Below are positions 37,270 to 47,970 of a DNA stretch of 64,000 nt, one piece after another (position 1 is the first letter of the stretch; every line of letters begins with the position of its first letter). Under the pieces are notes generated by a model, which saw only the letters and a program-made list of their open reading frames with translations, ran no database searches and had not been told where the DNA came from. Origin of the DNA: Heterotrichella gracilis. Taxonomy: Eukaryota; Sar; Xanthophyceae; Tribonematales; Xanthonemataceae. The position numbers were made by a program, and so were the translations under genes. The stretch covers positions 1 to 64,000 of the forward strand of contig JAULBX010021520.1 of NCBI GenBank assembly GCA_032358255.1. Reading direction: 5' to 3'.

Positions 37270-40200
37270 ATGCAGGCGTCCAGATTTCAAAGCTCATTGC
37301 TGCTGGCAGTGGCAATATGCGCAAGCGCTGTGGGGTGTATGTGCCAAGAGGTGAGCCTCAAGCTGCAGTAATATTATTGATGTTATGGATATTGATGAAG
37401 TAAACCTCTGGTCCAGTGTCCCTTTGCGCTTGTTACATGCCACGCCAACTTACTGCCATGGCATGCATCACACATCCGATAGACAGTGTCGTAACGCAGT
37501 GGTACGCACTCGCATGGACACATGGGTTTTAAACAACTTGGTGGGTTCTGTGCTGGAAAAGTTGAGCGCATGGGAGACCAACATGCTTGGTACACAGCTG
37601 GTATCGTACTTAAAGGTTCCAGCCCACTGATGTAACTGATCTTGAGTGGCCAATGTCACACAAGCCTACAGGTTAATTCTTGCTTGGTCCCCCTGAACCC
37701 TTTGCACCCTTTGCGTGCGCATGCGTATGCACCCTAAATCCTTGGCACCCCTTGCGTGCGCATGCGCAGGACCCTATACCCTGAACCCTTGCGTTCGCAT
37801 GGGCAGACCCTAAGCCCTAAATATAAACCCTTGTGTGGGACCAGGTGAGGGGCAGCTCCTGCTTCATGAGCACAGGCACAACTGAAACCCCAATCCCTTC
37901 AAGAGGACGACACAGCCCAAACCCTAGCCCATAAGGGTTTTGCGCTTGACCCTAAACCCTTCAGGACCACATAACCTAAAACCCACAACACCGGTTGCTG
38001 GCCCAGCCCACATGAAATGAACCCACATGCCACACACATGCTATGCATACCATCGATTTGGGCCCTGGAAAATTGCCACCTGAACCTGGAAAATCCCTCG
38101 CCTTGCACCCCTTGCCTGCGCAGGACTCAAAAGGCGCCCAGCTGCTGCTTCAAGAGCATTGCCACAGCCCACATTCCCTAAACCCTGCAAAAGCACAGGC
38201 ACAATTAAAGCCGTAAATCCTAAAATTATGTGCAGGACTCAGAAGGGGCCCCACTGCTGCTTCCGGAGCACCGCCACAGCCCAAACCCCCACGGCCACGA
38301 GTGCTGACCCAGCCCCATGGACCACATGCCGCACCCATGCTCCACATACCAGGCCTTTGGGCCCAAAATGCAAACTTTGCCATCCCAACCCCGGCGAATC
38401 CCTCGACTCATCGTGCACCCCTTGCCTGCGCAGGATTCAGAAGGTGCTCAGATCCTCCTTCCAGGGCACCGCCACAGCCCAAACCCTGAACCTTGCAAAT
38501 GCACCGACACACTTGAAATCTTGAAAACCCAAACCATGTGCAGGACTCGGAAGGTGCCCAGTTCCTGCTGCCAGAGCACCGCCACAGCCCAAACCCCCAC
38601 GGCCACGGGTGCTGGCCCAGCCCCCACGAGATGGACCACATGCCGCACACATGCTACTCATACCAGCCCCATGGGCCCGAGGTGCACGCCTGGGTGCGCA
38701 ATCCCCACAAGCTGTTCCCGACCCTGGTCCTGTCTGTGGGGCAGTGGCCCAAGAACCTCATCATCGGATACGTGGAGAACTACCACATGGACAGGTAAAT
38801 CACAATAAAATAGCATTTTGATTATATCCTGACAGGTAAATTGCACTGAAAATGGCATCTGCAGTACCTTCTGATGAACAGGTAAATTGCAATAAATGGC
38901 ACTTGGATTACCATTTGGATCATTATACACATGGAGAACTACCACATGAAACAGGTAATGGTAGGGACACGTGAGGGATTGTTAGTAACGTAGTATGTTC
39001 ATGAAACACGCAAAACAATCTTGGGGCTTGGGGTGCATTCCTGATGAGCAATCCCCACAAGCTGTTCCCGTCCCTGGCCCTGCCATTGGGCCAGTTGAGT
39101 TAGCAGTCAGCCCTGTAAAGATTTGTTCTGCGCGCGACCTGCTTACACAAATATTAATCAATGGCAGGCTGAAGATGTTTGTGTGGAGCGCGCATGCCCA
39201 TGTCCCCAGTGCCACCGTGGTCATACTCACACCCACACCAGACCCAGAGTGCCAGCTCCCCTCGGAAACCATCGTGCATGAGTTACCCATCCCAAAATAT
39301 GAATCGGTTCTTTTCTAATTCTCCTTTCTGATTTCTTCACCTATTCATCTACAGGCTGAAGATGTTTGTGTGGAGCGCGCATGCCAATGTGCCCAGTGCC
39401 ACCGTGGTCATCCTCACCCCCACGCCAGACCCAGACTGGAAGCTGCCCTCGGGAACCATCGTGCAAGAGGTCGCCTACCCCAAAGATGTCCCAGACGAGT
39501 TCCAGCTCTCTGGAAATAACGCGCGTTTCTTTGCCATTCACGCCCTCCTGACCCATGTGCGCCACGAGGGGAGTGTGTTACTGGCGGATGTGCGGGATGT
39601 ATACTTCCAGCAGGTGGGTAGCAATCCATATGGGACAGCAACTGCTGCCACATCTGCTACATCATTTCCTTTTGTTACGTCCCATTGCGCTGATTGCAAA
39701 TTGTGCTCTGCAAAGCAACTTGCTTGTAAGCTGCACTCTTTTTGTTGTTGTTCCAGATGATAATGTGTGCACCTTGGGCCCTGCAGGATGTGGTTGAATT
39801 GGTAAAGGACGAGGTGCTCCATTTTCCGATGGAAAACCCTAAACCCTAGACCCTAGACTCATGCACCTTGCGCCCGCAGGATGTCTTTGAGCTGGTGAGG
39901 GATGAGGCTGCAATTCCCGATAAGAAACCCTTAACCCTTAACCATAAATTTTACACCCTAAATTCAAGCACGTTGTGCCCGCAGGATGTGTTTGAGCTGA
40001 TCAAGGATGAGGCGCTGCACTTCCCCATGGAGAACTCCATCTTCACCATGGGCCCAGACACCAACAATAACAAGTGGCTCAACAACTGCTTTGGGCCTGA
40101 GGTCAAGAGGTAAGCGCTAGCAGCTGTTCAGCTTCCTTGCAACCCTCTCTACAGTCTGTTTAAGATTCAAGATTTGTTCCTGCATCCTGCACTTCTTTCT

Positions 40201-41785
40201 CAGGTAAGTTAATGGTAGGGAAATGGAAGTAAATACGGCGGCAAACGTTTTGCTGTAGAATTTTTTTCTTGTCCATCCATTACACCTGTTCAAGGACAAG
40301 CGCGTGGTCGTTGATCGTGATTTGATTACCGTAGTTAACCATGCTTTGATGAACGATGATTTGATATCCCATTTTTGGACCACCTGACAGGCTTCAGCAG
40401 GCCGCGGCGGCGTGCTGATGGGACCCAAAGGGGCCATGATCAAACACTAAATTAAATTTAATATTACATTTCATGTTCTGCATTATGCTGCTGGGATGGT
40501 GTGGGGCCAGATCAGTAGGTTCTCTTTTAACTTCTTTTGGTGTAGTTTGGGACTTTTGTATCGCCACTTTTGCAGGTACCTTGACCACCTGACTGGGCTG
40601 AACAGCGGTGTGCTGATGGGACCCACGGGCCTCATGAACGACTACCTCACCATCCTCCTGCACCAGTTCATGCTGCGCTGGCACTGCGCAGGTAGGGGAC
40701 CATAAACCCTAATTCTTAAACCTCTAAACCCTAAACCTTATTCATTGCACCAGTTCATGCTGTTCATGCTGCTCTGGCACTGTGCAGTCAGGGGACCCTA
40801 GACCCTAAACCCTAAACCTCAAAACCCTAAACCTTATTCATTGCACCAGTTCATGCTGTTCATGCTGCTCTGGCACTGTGCACTCAGGGGACCCTAGACC
40901 CTAATCCTTCAACCATTCATCTTAAACCACAAGCCAAACCATCCTCCTGCAGCAGTTCATGCTGTGGGGGCACTGCGCAGGTACTCTAGACCCCAAACCT
41001 GAAACCTTCAACCAAAAACCAAAAACCCTAAGTTGCGCTGGCACTGTGCAAGTGAGAGGTATATTTGGCAGGATAAGGCGTGAAAGTGGATAGGGTAGTC
41101 CTGCCTCTTTCTCAGGAGAGTGTTACCAATGCCCAGTAACACAAACCCATGTGCAAGTTCAGGGACAGGCTGCACAATTGTCACACACAAAATAAGAAGT
41201 CACTGCTAGTGTAAAAGGCATTTTATTTGCATTATTTGCTACTCATACTGATTACTCTTGGCTCTTTGCAGTCAAAGCGGTGGGCTATGGGTCGGACCAG
41301 ATCCTGCACAACTACATTGTCTACTCTGGCCTGCTCACCCACACCCCCTTGAGATCATGCCCATGGACGCATTTTTTGCCTCTTCCTGGGCACCCCAATC
41401 CCTAAACCCAGTTATTATTGCAATCACTGATATGAAATTAACAAACAACTCTTTTTCCTTGGGTGCAGTCAAACCGGTGGGCTATGGGTCGGACCAGATC
41501 CTCCACAACTACATCGTCTACTCTGGCCTGCTCACCCACACCCCCTTCAAGCTCGAGATCATGCCCATGGACGCCTTTTTCACCTCCTCTTGGGCCCCAG
41601 TGGACCATCCCGGGGCCAGGCTGACCGAGCTGTATAGCGAGTCTGAAGGGCAGCTGAAAGGCATCACCGGCAACGTGTATGCTGTGGTGCACGATCCCTG
41701 GGTCAAGCCCTTCATCCAGGATAGGGTTGTCAAGCCATTTTTGGAGAGGTACAGCAAGGAGCATGAGGGTAATGAAGGGCAGTGA
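37270..41785 (+). CDS. Putative secretory-pathway nucleotide-sugar glycosyltransferase
   Basis: Six exons, 37270-37350, 38544-38794, 39355-39613, 39985-40109, 40576-40691 and 41469-41785, give 382 aa. Exon 1 is a signal peptide (SSLLLAVAICASAVGCMC), so the protein enters the ER/Golgi or is secreted. Exon 2 is His/Pro-rich, then LVLSVGQWPKNLIIGYVENY. Exon 3 ends in LLADVRDVYFQQ (about 186-197), an acidic D-x-R-D element like the metal/sugar-nucleotide site of GT-A-fold transferases. Exon 5 has LNSGVLMGP, and exon 6 has YGSDQILHNYIVYSG and YAVVHDPW, which match the motif order of eukaryotic nucleotide-diphospho-sugar transferases as I know them. No specific CAZy family can be assigned, so substrate and linkage are unknown. 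Frame closure over six exons makes the gene structure reliable. Introns are packed with copies of exons 2, 3, 4, 5 and 6. Confidence 0.72.
38124..38543 (+). repeat. Array of three pseudo-copies of GT-like exon 2 5' end
   Basis: Copies start at 38124, 38236 and 38434, each after an acceptor-like GCAG, with the real exon at 38544 (spacings 112, 198 and 110). All begin GACTCAG/GATTCAG-AAGG and carry 'caccgccacagccc'. The second is the longest and reaches 'atggaccacatgccgcac'. Each loses its frame and passes into intron sequence. A possible fifth remnant lies near 37853. Confidence 0.9.
39168..39300 (+). repeat. Open-frame copy of GT-like exon 3 5' part
   Basis: It starts after GGCAG at 39168 exactly as real exon 3 starts at 39355. 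It encodes LKMFVWSAHAHVPSATVVIL with an open frame for about 130 bases, then a stop. No good donor was seen, so it is probably a pseudo-exon, though its acceptor looks usable. Confidence 0.85.
39787..39928 (+). repeat. Two upstream copies of GT-like exon 4 5' end
   Basis: 39787-39838 (GATGTGGTTGAATTGG...) and 39880-39928 (GATGTCTTTGAGCTGG...) precede the true exon at 39985 (GATGTGTTTGAGCTG). All three follow a GCAG acceptor. The two copies run into CCCTAAA-like sequence (aaaccctaaaccctag and aaacccttaaccctta). Confidence 0.9.
40741..41052 (+). repeat. Array of GT-like exon 5 3'-end copies with telomere-like spacers
   Basis: Downstream of exon 5 (ends 40691), copies of 'caccagttcatgctg...tggcactg(t/c)gca' start at about 40741, 40837 (offset 96), 40949 and 41033. 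The first three are each followed by runs of ccctaaaccctaaac or a degenerate form. The first two are nearly identical. A related copy upstream of exon 5 lies at about 40383-40440. Confidence 0.9.
41272..41396 (+). repeat. Copy of GT-like exon 6 5' part, frameshifted
   Basis: It starts after TTTGCAG like the real exon at 41469 and encodes VKAVGYGSDQILHNYIVYSG. It has lost seven bases (caagctc) after the Thr-Pro codons, which shifts the frame. The acceptor is intact. Confidence 0.88.
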
Positions 41786-41812
41786 ATAGAGATCATGCTC
41801 TAGTGCGCCAGG

Positions 41813-41996
41813 GGACCATCCCGGGGCCAGGCTGACCGAGCTGTATAGCGAGACTGATGGGCAGCTCAAGGGGATCACAGGCAACTTATATGCTGTAGTG
41901 CATGATCCCTGGGTCAAGCCATTCATCCAGGACAGAGTGGTCAAGCCATTCTTGGAGAGGTACAGCAAGGAGCATGAGGGCAATGAAGGGCAGTGA
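41813..41996 (+). repeat. Open-frame copy of GT-like terminal exon end beyond the stop
   Basis: About 184 bases repeat the final coding segment from 'ggaccatcccggggcc' (real copy at 41602) to the TGA. Several substitutions but no frame break are present, so the copy still encodes HPGARLTELYSETDGQLKG through NEGQ and its own stop. It lies in the 3' flank of the gene. Confidence 0.92.
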
Positions 41997-43026
41997 GTGC
42001 AGGTGCCAATGCAGTGGCATTGTGGTTGAATTGCATGACAAGTTTGTTTAATTACAATTTTGTTGACGTACTAACTGTAGACAAGGCCATGGGGCAGTAT
42101 GTAAGTTGAAGTATTGGGGTTGACTTACGAGTGGTGCAGTGCCTTTCAGTTACATGTGCAGTGTCTTCTAATTGAATTAAATTGCAAAGAAGAGGGGAAA
42201 TTACAGCGTTATGGCGGAGAGACACCATGTCATGTACAGGTTGTCCGTACCTTTGCAGCAGCGGGGAACAGTGCTGGCTAGCCATTTGGGAGGACAATCA
42301 GGACAATGGCATGACAATGAAAATGACGTTTTTGCAACTGCGCGGCTCTGCGCGGCTTTATAGTCTGTAGTAGCCCTTCAAGGGCACATAAGGCAATAAG
42401 CCGTCGGCGGCTGGGAATACCTTTCTGTCTGTTTGTTTGTATACCTAGTATACCGCTAGGTGCGGCGTTACATCACTCCCTTTGCAACAGTATTTGGTCT
42501 GAACTCTTGAGGGTTTAATTTAACTTGGAAGAAAACACTGCTTGACCGCATAAGCCGCCCCTTGGCTGATCGACTATACTGGTCCAGGAAGGGGGGGAAG
42601 TCCAGACCGTGTGCCCCATGTTTTTCAGACTGCCTCCCGAACGGCACCCCACTACGCCCCCGCGACAGTTGGGGCCAACTAACAAGGTGGCAAGATGACC
42701 TTTGCCCCTGTCCCAGCGTGTAGTCTATGGCTTTCTGAGCCGCGACGAGTACATTATTATTCTATTCTATTCTACCTTTGCACACTTTTGAAATAGATTG
42801 GCATTTGTATAGGTGGCAACGTGGTGGTGGTTGCAGAAAGTGCTAAAGTTGCGCAGGATTAACCCCAAAAAAAAAAAAAAAAAACACTTTCTAATATTGT
42901 CGTTATTTAGCATGCATGCATATGTTGCATCTCCTGCATACCCCCCCAAGTGTGCTCCTTAGGTCTCAGTGCTGGCCGGTATCTGAGTTTTAAAGTTCTG
43001 CACCACATTCTTCTTTTTATTGATTA
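41997..43026. other. Spacer with simple repeats
   Basis: No gene recognised. There is an 18-base A run at 42867-42884 and a short (ATTCT)-like tract near 42756-42775. Nothing else could be assigned. Confidence 0.5.
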
Positions 43027-43654
43027 CCATCGAGGAGGCAGTAAAGCGTGGCGGTGGCAGTGAAGTCGACCACCGATTTATCCTGACTGATTTGGAAAAG
43101 AAGGGGTACCCACCCACAGGACTAGCTGACTATATAGTTCAGTATTGCTTGGTCGTGGACGACACGAGCAGCTGAACCTTAGGAGGAGGGTCTTGGTCAA
43201 CTTGGCCATCAAGGCTGCGAAAGGTAATGGCTATGTGACTGCCCTCTTTGGAGAACCCATTAGCAGAGCGTGTACACGTCGTGTATGCTCTATTTGGGGC
43301 CACTGCGTCACCACAGGTCTATTCTGCACAAGTGCGTGTACGCTTTTGCCCTTTTGTAGTCTCCTCGCTCGTACAACACCCTTGGTGGTTTAACGTCGTA
43401 TGGTTTGCAGGCGCGGCACGCGAAGGTGACGCGTTGGGCAAGCTCCCAGATATCTTCTGGTGGCTGACAGGTATGACTCTTGGTGACCAGTGCCCTGCAC
43501 GAGGGTTAATTTATTGATTAACGCACGCCTATCCCAGCTATCTGACGCTGACCCTAAACCCTAAACCCTACTGCTACCAGGTAGCTGCTGCAGGAAGCGG
43601 GCTAAGCGGGCTCCTGAGGGCCATACTGCTTTGGACGCAAAGAAGGGGACGTGA
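43027..43654 (+). pseudogene. Frameshifted upstream paralogue of the 111-aa gene
   Basis: It has the same three-exon layout as the downstream gene: about 43027-43223, 43411-43470 and 43581-43654, with matching splice sites (AAAG|gtaatg, tttgcag|GCG, GACAG|gtatga, taccag|GTA). Exon 1 reads ITIEEAVKRGGGSEVDHRF and KKGYPPTGLAD. A one-base deletion near 43174 then gives a stop, where the intact copy reads SSLNLRR. Exons 2 and 3 are still recognisable (KLPDIFWWLTG; EGHTALDAKKGT). Confidence 0.6.
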
Positions 43655-43830
43655 CTGAGGCATTTTGCTGCTGGTCTTAGCATAACCAGCTGACTGGAGT
43701 AGGATTTTAGGGTTTAGGGTCCCTGTGGAGTTTGCAGCCCTCACTCGTGGGGTCCTGAGCTTGATGGGAACTGTGGGTGTTGCTGTTATGAATGGTAACT
43801 GAGACACGTCATACCCACTGCTTGGTCTCC

Positions 43831-44513
43831 ATGATCACCGTCGAGGTGGCAGTGAAGCGTGGTGGTGGCAACGAAGTAGACCACCAGCTAATCCTGGCTG
43901 AGTTGGCAAAGAAAGGGTACCCTCCCACAGGGTTAGCTGACGAAGAGTTTCAGTATTGTTTGGACGCGTACAGCTTGAGCAGCCTGAACCTAAGGAGGCA
44001 GACCTTGGTCATCTTGGCCATCGAGGCTGCACGAGGTAAGCAGGCTAGGTTAATGCCCATTTTGAAAACCCATTGCAGAGCATGTAGTCGCATATGTCCT
44101 ATTTGGGGCCACTGCGTCGCCACAGGTCCATATGTGCACAAATTTGTATGCCCTGTTGCAGCTGCCTGCTGGTAAAACACCTGCCTGCTGGTACAACACC
44201 CTTGGCGATTATGTTATCGTCACTGTGACTCTTGTGACTTGCAGCTGCGGCACGCAAAGGTGACGCTTTAAAGCTCCCAGATATCTTCTGGTGGTTGATA
44301 GGTAGGCATTTTTGCCAAGCTTGTTGGTGCCCAATGCCCAGTGCCCAGCACGAGAGTTGTTCCATCGACTAACTGCATGCCTCGCCTTGCACCTAGCTAC
44401 CTGACACTGACCCTAAACCCTAAACCCCACTGCTACCAGGCAGCTGCAGCAGCAAGCGGGCTAAGGGGCTTCCTGAGGGTCATGCAGCTTTGGACAGAAA
44501 GAAGGGGACGTGA
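43831..44513 (+). CDS. Three-exon gene for 111-aa protein of unknown family
   Basis: Exons 43831-44035, 44245-44301 and 44440-44513 join in frame (CGAG|gtaagc, ttgcag|CTG, GATAG|gtaggc, taccag|GCA) and give 111 aa ending DRKKGT. The sequence begins MITVEVAVKRGGGNEVDHQL, continues with AKKGYPPTGLADEEFQYCLDAY and LRRQTLVILAIEAARG, then LKLPDIFWWLIG and a basic tail. It is mostly alpha-helical in composition with no signal peptide. I do not recognise the family. The conserved exon structure in the neighbouring copy supports a real gene or a repeated element carrying one; upstream exons are possible because the first ATG is not conserved in that copy. Confidence 0.52.
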
Positions 44514-44659
44514 CTGCAGGCATTGCTGCTGGCTTCAGCATAGCCAGCTGGCTGGAGTATGGTTCAACCCTGGTAGGGTTTACCCGGGGTCCATGAGGGG
44601 TAGCAGCCCTCACCGTGGGTGCTGAGCTTGGTGGGCACTAAGTGGGCACCCCTTGAGGA

Positions 44660-44759
44660 GTATCTCAGTATTACTTCATGGCAGCAACACCCACGTGGTG
44701 GGTGCTGAGCTTGGTGGGTATCACATAGGTGTTGCTGCCATGAAGAGAAGCTGAGATAC
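44660..44759. repeat. 100-bp foldback
   Basis: 'gtatctcag...ttcatggcagcaacacc' at 44660 pairs imperfectly with 'ggtgttgctgccatga...ctgagatac' ending at 44759. One arm matches the sequence that precedes the 111-aa gene copies (near 43775-43810), so a piece of that repeat has been duplicated in inverted orientation. Confidence 0.82.
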
Positions 44760-45926
44760 GTCATACCCGCCCCCGGCTCGGAGAGCATCTACCACTTGCA
44801 CAAGGCTTGTTGCGGATTCAGAGCTCCACAACAGGTACAAAGGAGCGTGCTGCCAGGTTATGGTAGGGGAAACAGTGGCAATGCCCTTCTCTTTGCTAAA
44901 TCCTCTTCCTGAAACCAACGCGCCTGTTCAGGGACAGGCTGCGTATATTGATTAAATGTATCTATTAATTTTCGTGCTTCCAGGCCGCCACACCCTCCCA
45001 AGCCCAGAACTGCAGCTGCGCTCGGGCGCCATGACACATCACACCCGCCCTCTGCGCCAGGGGCCAGGAGGCGCCACTGCACTAGACAACCGACGCATGC
45101 AAGCTCAGCAGCACGGCAGCCACGTGGTGGTAGTGGTGGCAAGAAGCGGAGACCAATCAGCCAGCAGAGCACAAGGACGGGCGCAAGCGGTACCCTTTGT
45201 TGGTTAGCCCAGGGTCCGGACTATGCACGCGATATGTCACCACCACCAGCTAGACATTTTGACAGTGTGCATGACGTTTATTTTGCAAGGGCTGATCAGC
45301 GACCGCGGCCGCAGCGACATCATGCACTACGTTACAAGGTCTTGGTGGCAGCACATAACATTTGCAGCAGCTAAAGCCATGTGTAGCACATTTGCTGCAG
45401 CTTCAGCAATGCATGTCAGACGACTTGGGGCAGAAATTTTACATTGGGCACAGCATGGTGTCTTTTTGCATCATGATGATGCCACTGTGCTGAGAATTGG
45501 ATTTGTGACAGTCACTATGTGCCTGCACCCATTCGATTGCTAGAAACTGGCAAGAGCTGCCACATCTATTAGTAATTCATACCGATGTCCATTTACCAAG
45601 TTGACACTGCCAGTGTGGCAGTGCTCTCTGTTACATGGTACTGTTATAGAAAATTGACACAAGTTTGTGAATGCTACAACTGTACAGTGAGCATCATTGA
45701 GCACCATGGAATGACTACTTGATACACATACGTTTATGTTTGATGCCAATGAACGTCCTTGGGCTGGTATGGTGTCCTGGTGCGAGCCGGTGGCCCCCTA
45801 ACTACGCCTGTGTGCGTTCCTTTTCTTTCTTTCTTTCTTTCTTTCTTCTTCTTGTGCACAACATTTTGTAATACCAAATGTTGATCAAATATCGATATTT
45901 GAAAAATGTTTGGACGTGCACGACAT

Positions 45927-46003
45927 GATAGGAGCTGCCAATGTGACATTTGCAAATCTTGATCTGATCAAGATTTGCAAATGTCACATTGGCAGCTCCT
46001 ATC
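45927..46003. repeat. Perfect 38-nt inverted repeat (77-bp palindrome)
   Basis: The arm 45927-45964 is the exact reverse complement of 45966-46003 around a single central T at 45965. The perfect match marks it as recent or maintained. It abuts a second hairpin at 46003-46023. Confidence 0.95.
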
Positions 46004-46023
46004 TTTGAGTGATTCACTCAAAG
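46003..46023. repeat. Second palindrome adjoining the 77-bp one
   Basis: ctttgagtga and tcactcaaag form perfect 10-nt arms around one T. With the preceding palindrome this makes two cruciform-capable units back to back. Confidence 0.9.
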
Positions 46024-46660
46024 AAAGCGGAGATAGATGTATGGCGACCAGCCACCGACTAGTTGCCAATCCTGACTCAGGAGGGCCTTGACTCGTTGAC
46101 AAGTGACAAGGCATGTGCCCCTGCACCAGCTCCCATACCTACTGCGCGATGGACAGCTCCTCATCGGTGCCCACCCAGGTATTTTATCATATAGCATTAA
46201 TATTATATTAAAAAAACATGTTAAAAATCTAATGTAAAAATCTATTACTTTTATGTTTATTTTGGAAAATCACTTGGATTTTGGCCCATGCAGAATCTCG
46301 TGCTTTGGCCAAGCCGTTATACACATGTGACATGGCACGACGCCCACCAGTAACGGTTAGCTAAGGTTGCTGAGCGTACTACGAAAGGGCTCCCACAACC
46401 TTATCCACAATCAGTTGCCCACAAACACCAGCTGAGCTGTGCGTCCAGAGCATACACACATATTTCTATACGCTGAAGCAGGGTTGGTGGGCCACCCAGT
46501 GAGACGTGTCTGGCAGAGTCTTGCTCCCATCAGCCAACTGGGTCTGTTGCCGAGCATACCTCGCGTGTATATCATGCAGTGCACGCCGCCTAGGCCTGTA
46601 TGGGCTTTGGCTGACGTTTTTTCTTGTCCTTTGCACAAGGTGTGTTTCAGACTAGTCCAA

Positions 46661-46715
46661 GGTGTCCACGGTAGAGCCAGGCCGCTTAGATGCGACCTGG
46701 CGCTACCTGGACACC
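46661..46715. repeat. 55-bp foldback
   Basis: 'ggtgtccacggtagagccagg' pairs with 'cctggcgctacctggacacc' with a few mismatches and a loop of about 10 nt. Confidence 0.78.
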
Positions 46716-47837
46716 ACGCTCGGACTCTGCTTAGATTGAGCTCAGCTCCGCCTGTCAGACGTCAATAAGGTCGTAGCCAGGACCTTGCTCCTGTCGTTCA
46801 GTGAACGAGAGGGGTGAGGCCTTCAAGTTGGTGACGGCAGCCACTGCCGTGGGGCGAAGAGGAGGCCGGTAGTAAGGAACTGCTGTTCCACTTTCTCCCT
46901 ATGCAGAAGTGCTGACACGAGCTCTAGGGCTAGCTTCACCAAACCGAGCTAGGTACACTGCTGAGTACACCGCTTCGCCATCCACGAGCCTTTTGCAGGT
47001 GCGTAGCTGCCACCCAATTTATGGCAGCAACTTGGGTGGTTTTGGTGGCCACCTGGGCAGAATTGCCCACCCAAGCCCAAGTGCTCTGGTTGTGTGTGAG
47101 ACAGACTTAGTGCGTGCCTACTTTGCACGATGCTGATCAAATGCTGTAGCCGGCGCTGAGTTTCATGACCAATGTATATGCCTGCTGAGCATTGTTCACG
47201 CAGGATGCATGAGCTGTCTCATCCTGCATGCGCTGTGAATCCGATTCGGTTGAATTATGTACTAAATCTGTCCGCACTTGAGCAAATTTGTCAAAGTGGT
47301 ATGGAGATGCCTCAGGGGTGTTCAAAGCCTGCTTGGGTACCTGCTGACACAGTGTGTCAACCAACACCAACCAGGCTTTTGAAGAGCCACCAAGGCATCT
47401 CTGCTACCCCTTGGCTGGTTGGCTCAACATCAGCAACCCTGGGTGGGTTGTGGGATGGTGTGTGTGGGGTGGGTGGTATTCAATAGTACAATGGAGTTGC
47501 ATGCGATTGGCTGCATTTGTTAGATAGGTGTTACCATAGGGAGCTGCTCAGAAATATCACTGCATGTCATTGCTCAACAACTGTTAGTCCATTTGAAAGG
47601 GAACATAGGAGAGCGTCATATGTACTTTTCATATCTGCCCACCGTTGTGTTTTGCTTCTACTTGGTCATTGTGTGGGTTTACACCTCAGCTAGTGCACCC
47701 AGCAGTACCCCTCATACCTCAGGTTGTGCACCCAACAGCACTCCCCTCTGTCACAGGCTTGTCAGGAAGCACGTAGGGAGTCCAAACCCTAAAAACCCTA
47801 AAAACCCTAAGACGCAGCAGCACCAAGTACCGGTCCC

Positions 47838-47970
47838 GAATGCATGGAGCGGTCCATTGCTAGGCGCGTAGCCATCTCTCAACGGTGCTCCCATCGCCCT
47901 CGTAACTTACGGGGGCAGTGTACCCTTGACTGGTGGCTATGACCCAAGCAACGGTCCGCTCCATGCACTC
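47838..47970. repeat. 133-bp foldback
   Basis: Outer arms of 24 nt (gaatgcatggagcggtccat... and ...tccgctccatgcactc) pair with about three mismatches. The interior of about 85 nt has further weak self-complementarity. Confidence 0.8.

Noticed and set aside
41272-41468. Upstream copy of the glycosyltransferase-like exon 6 as the true exon
   Set aside because: It has lost seven bases and shifts the frame; the copy starting at 41469 is intact and joins in phase.
45927-46003. Rho-independent terminator
   Set aside because: That is a bacterial signal; the surrounding genes are spliced nuclear genes, and no T-run follows.
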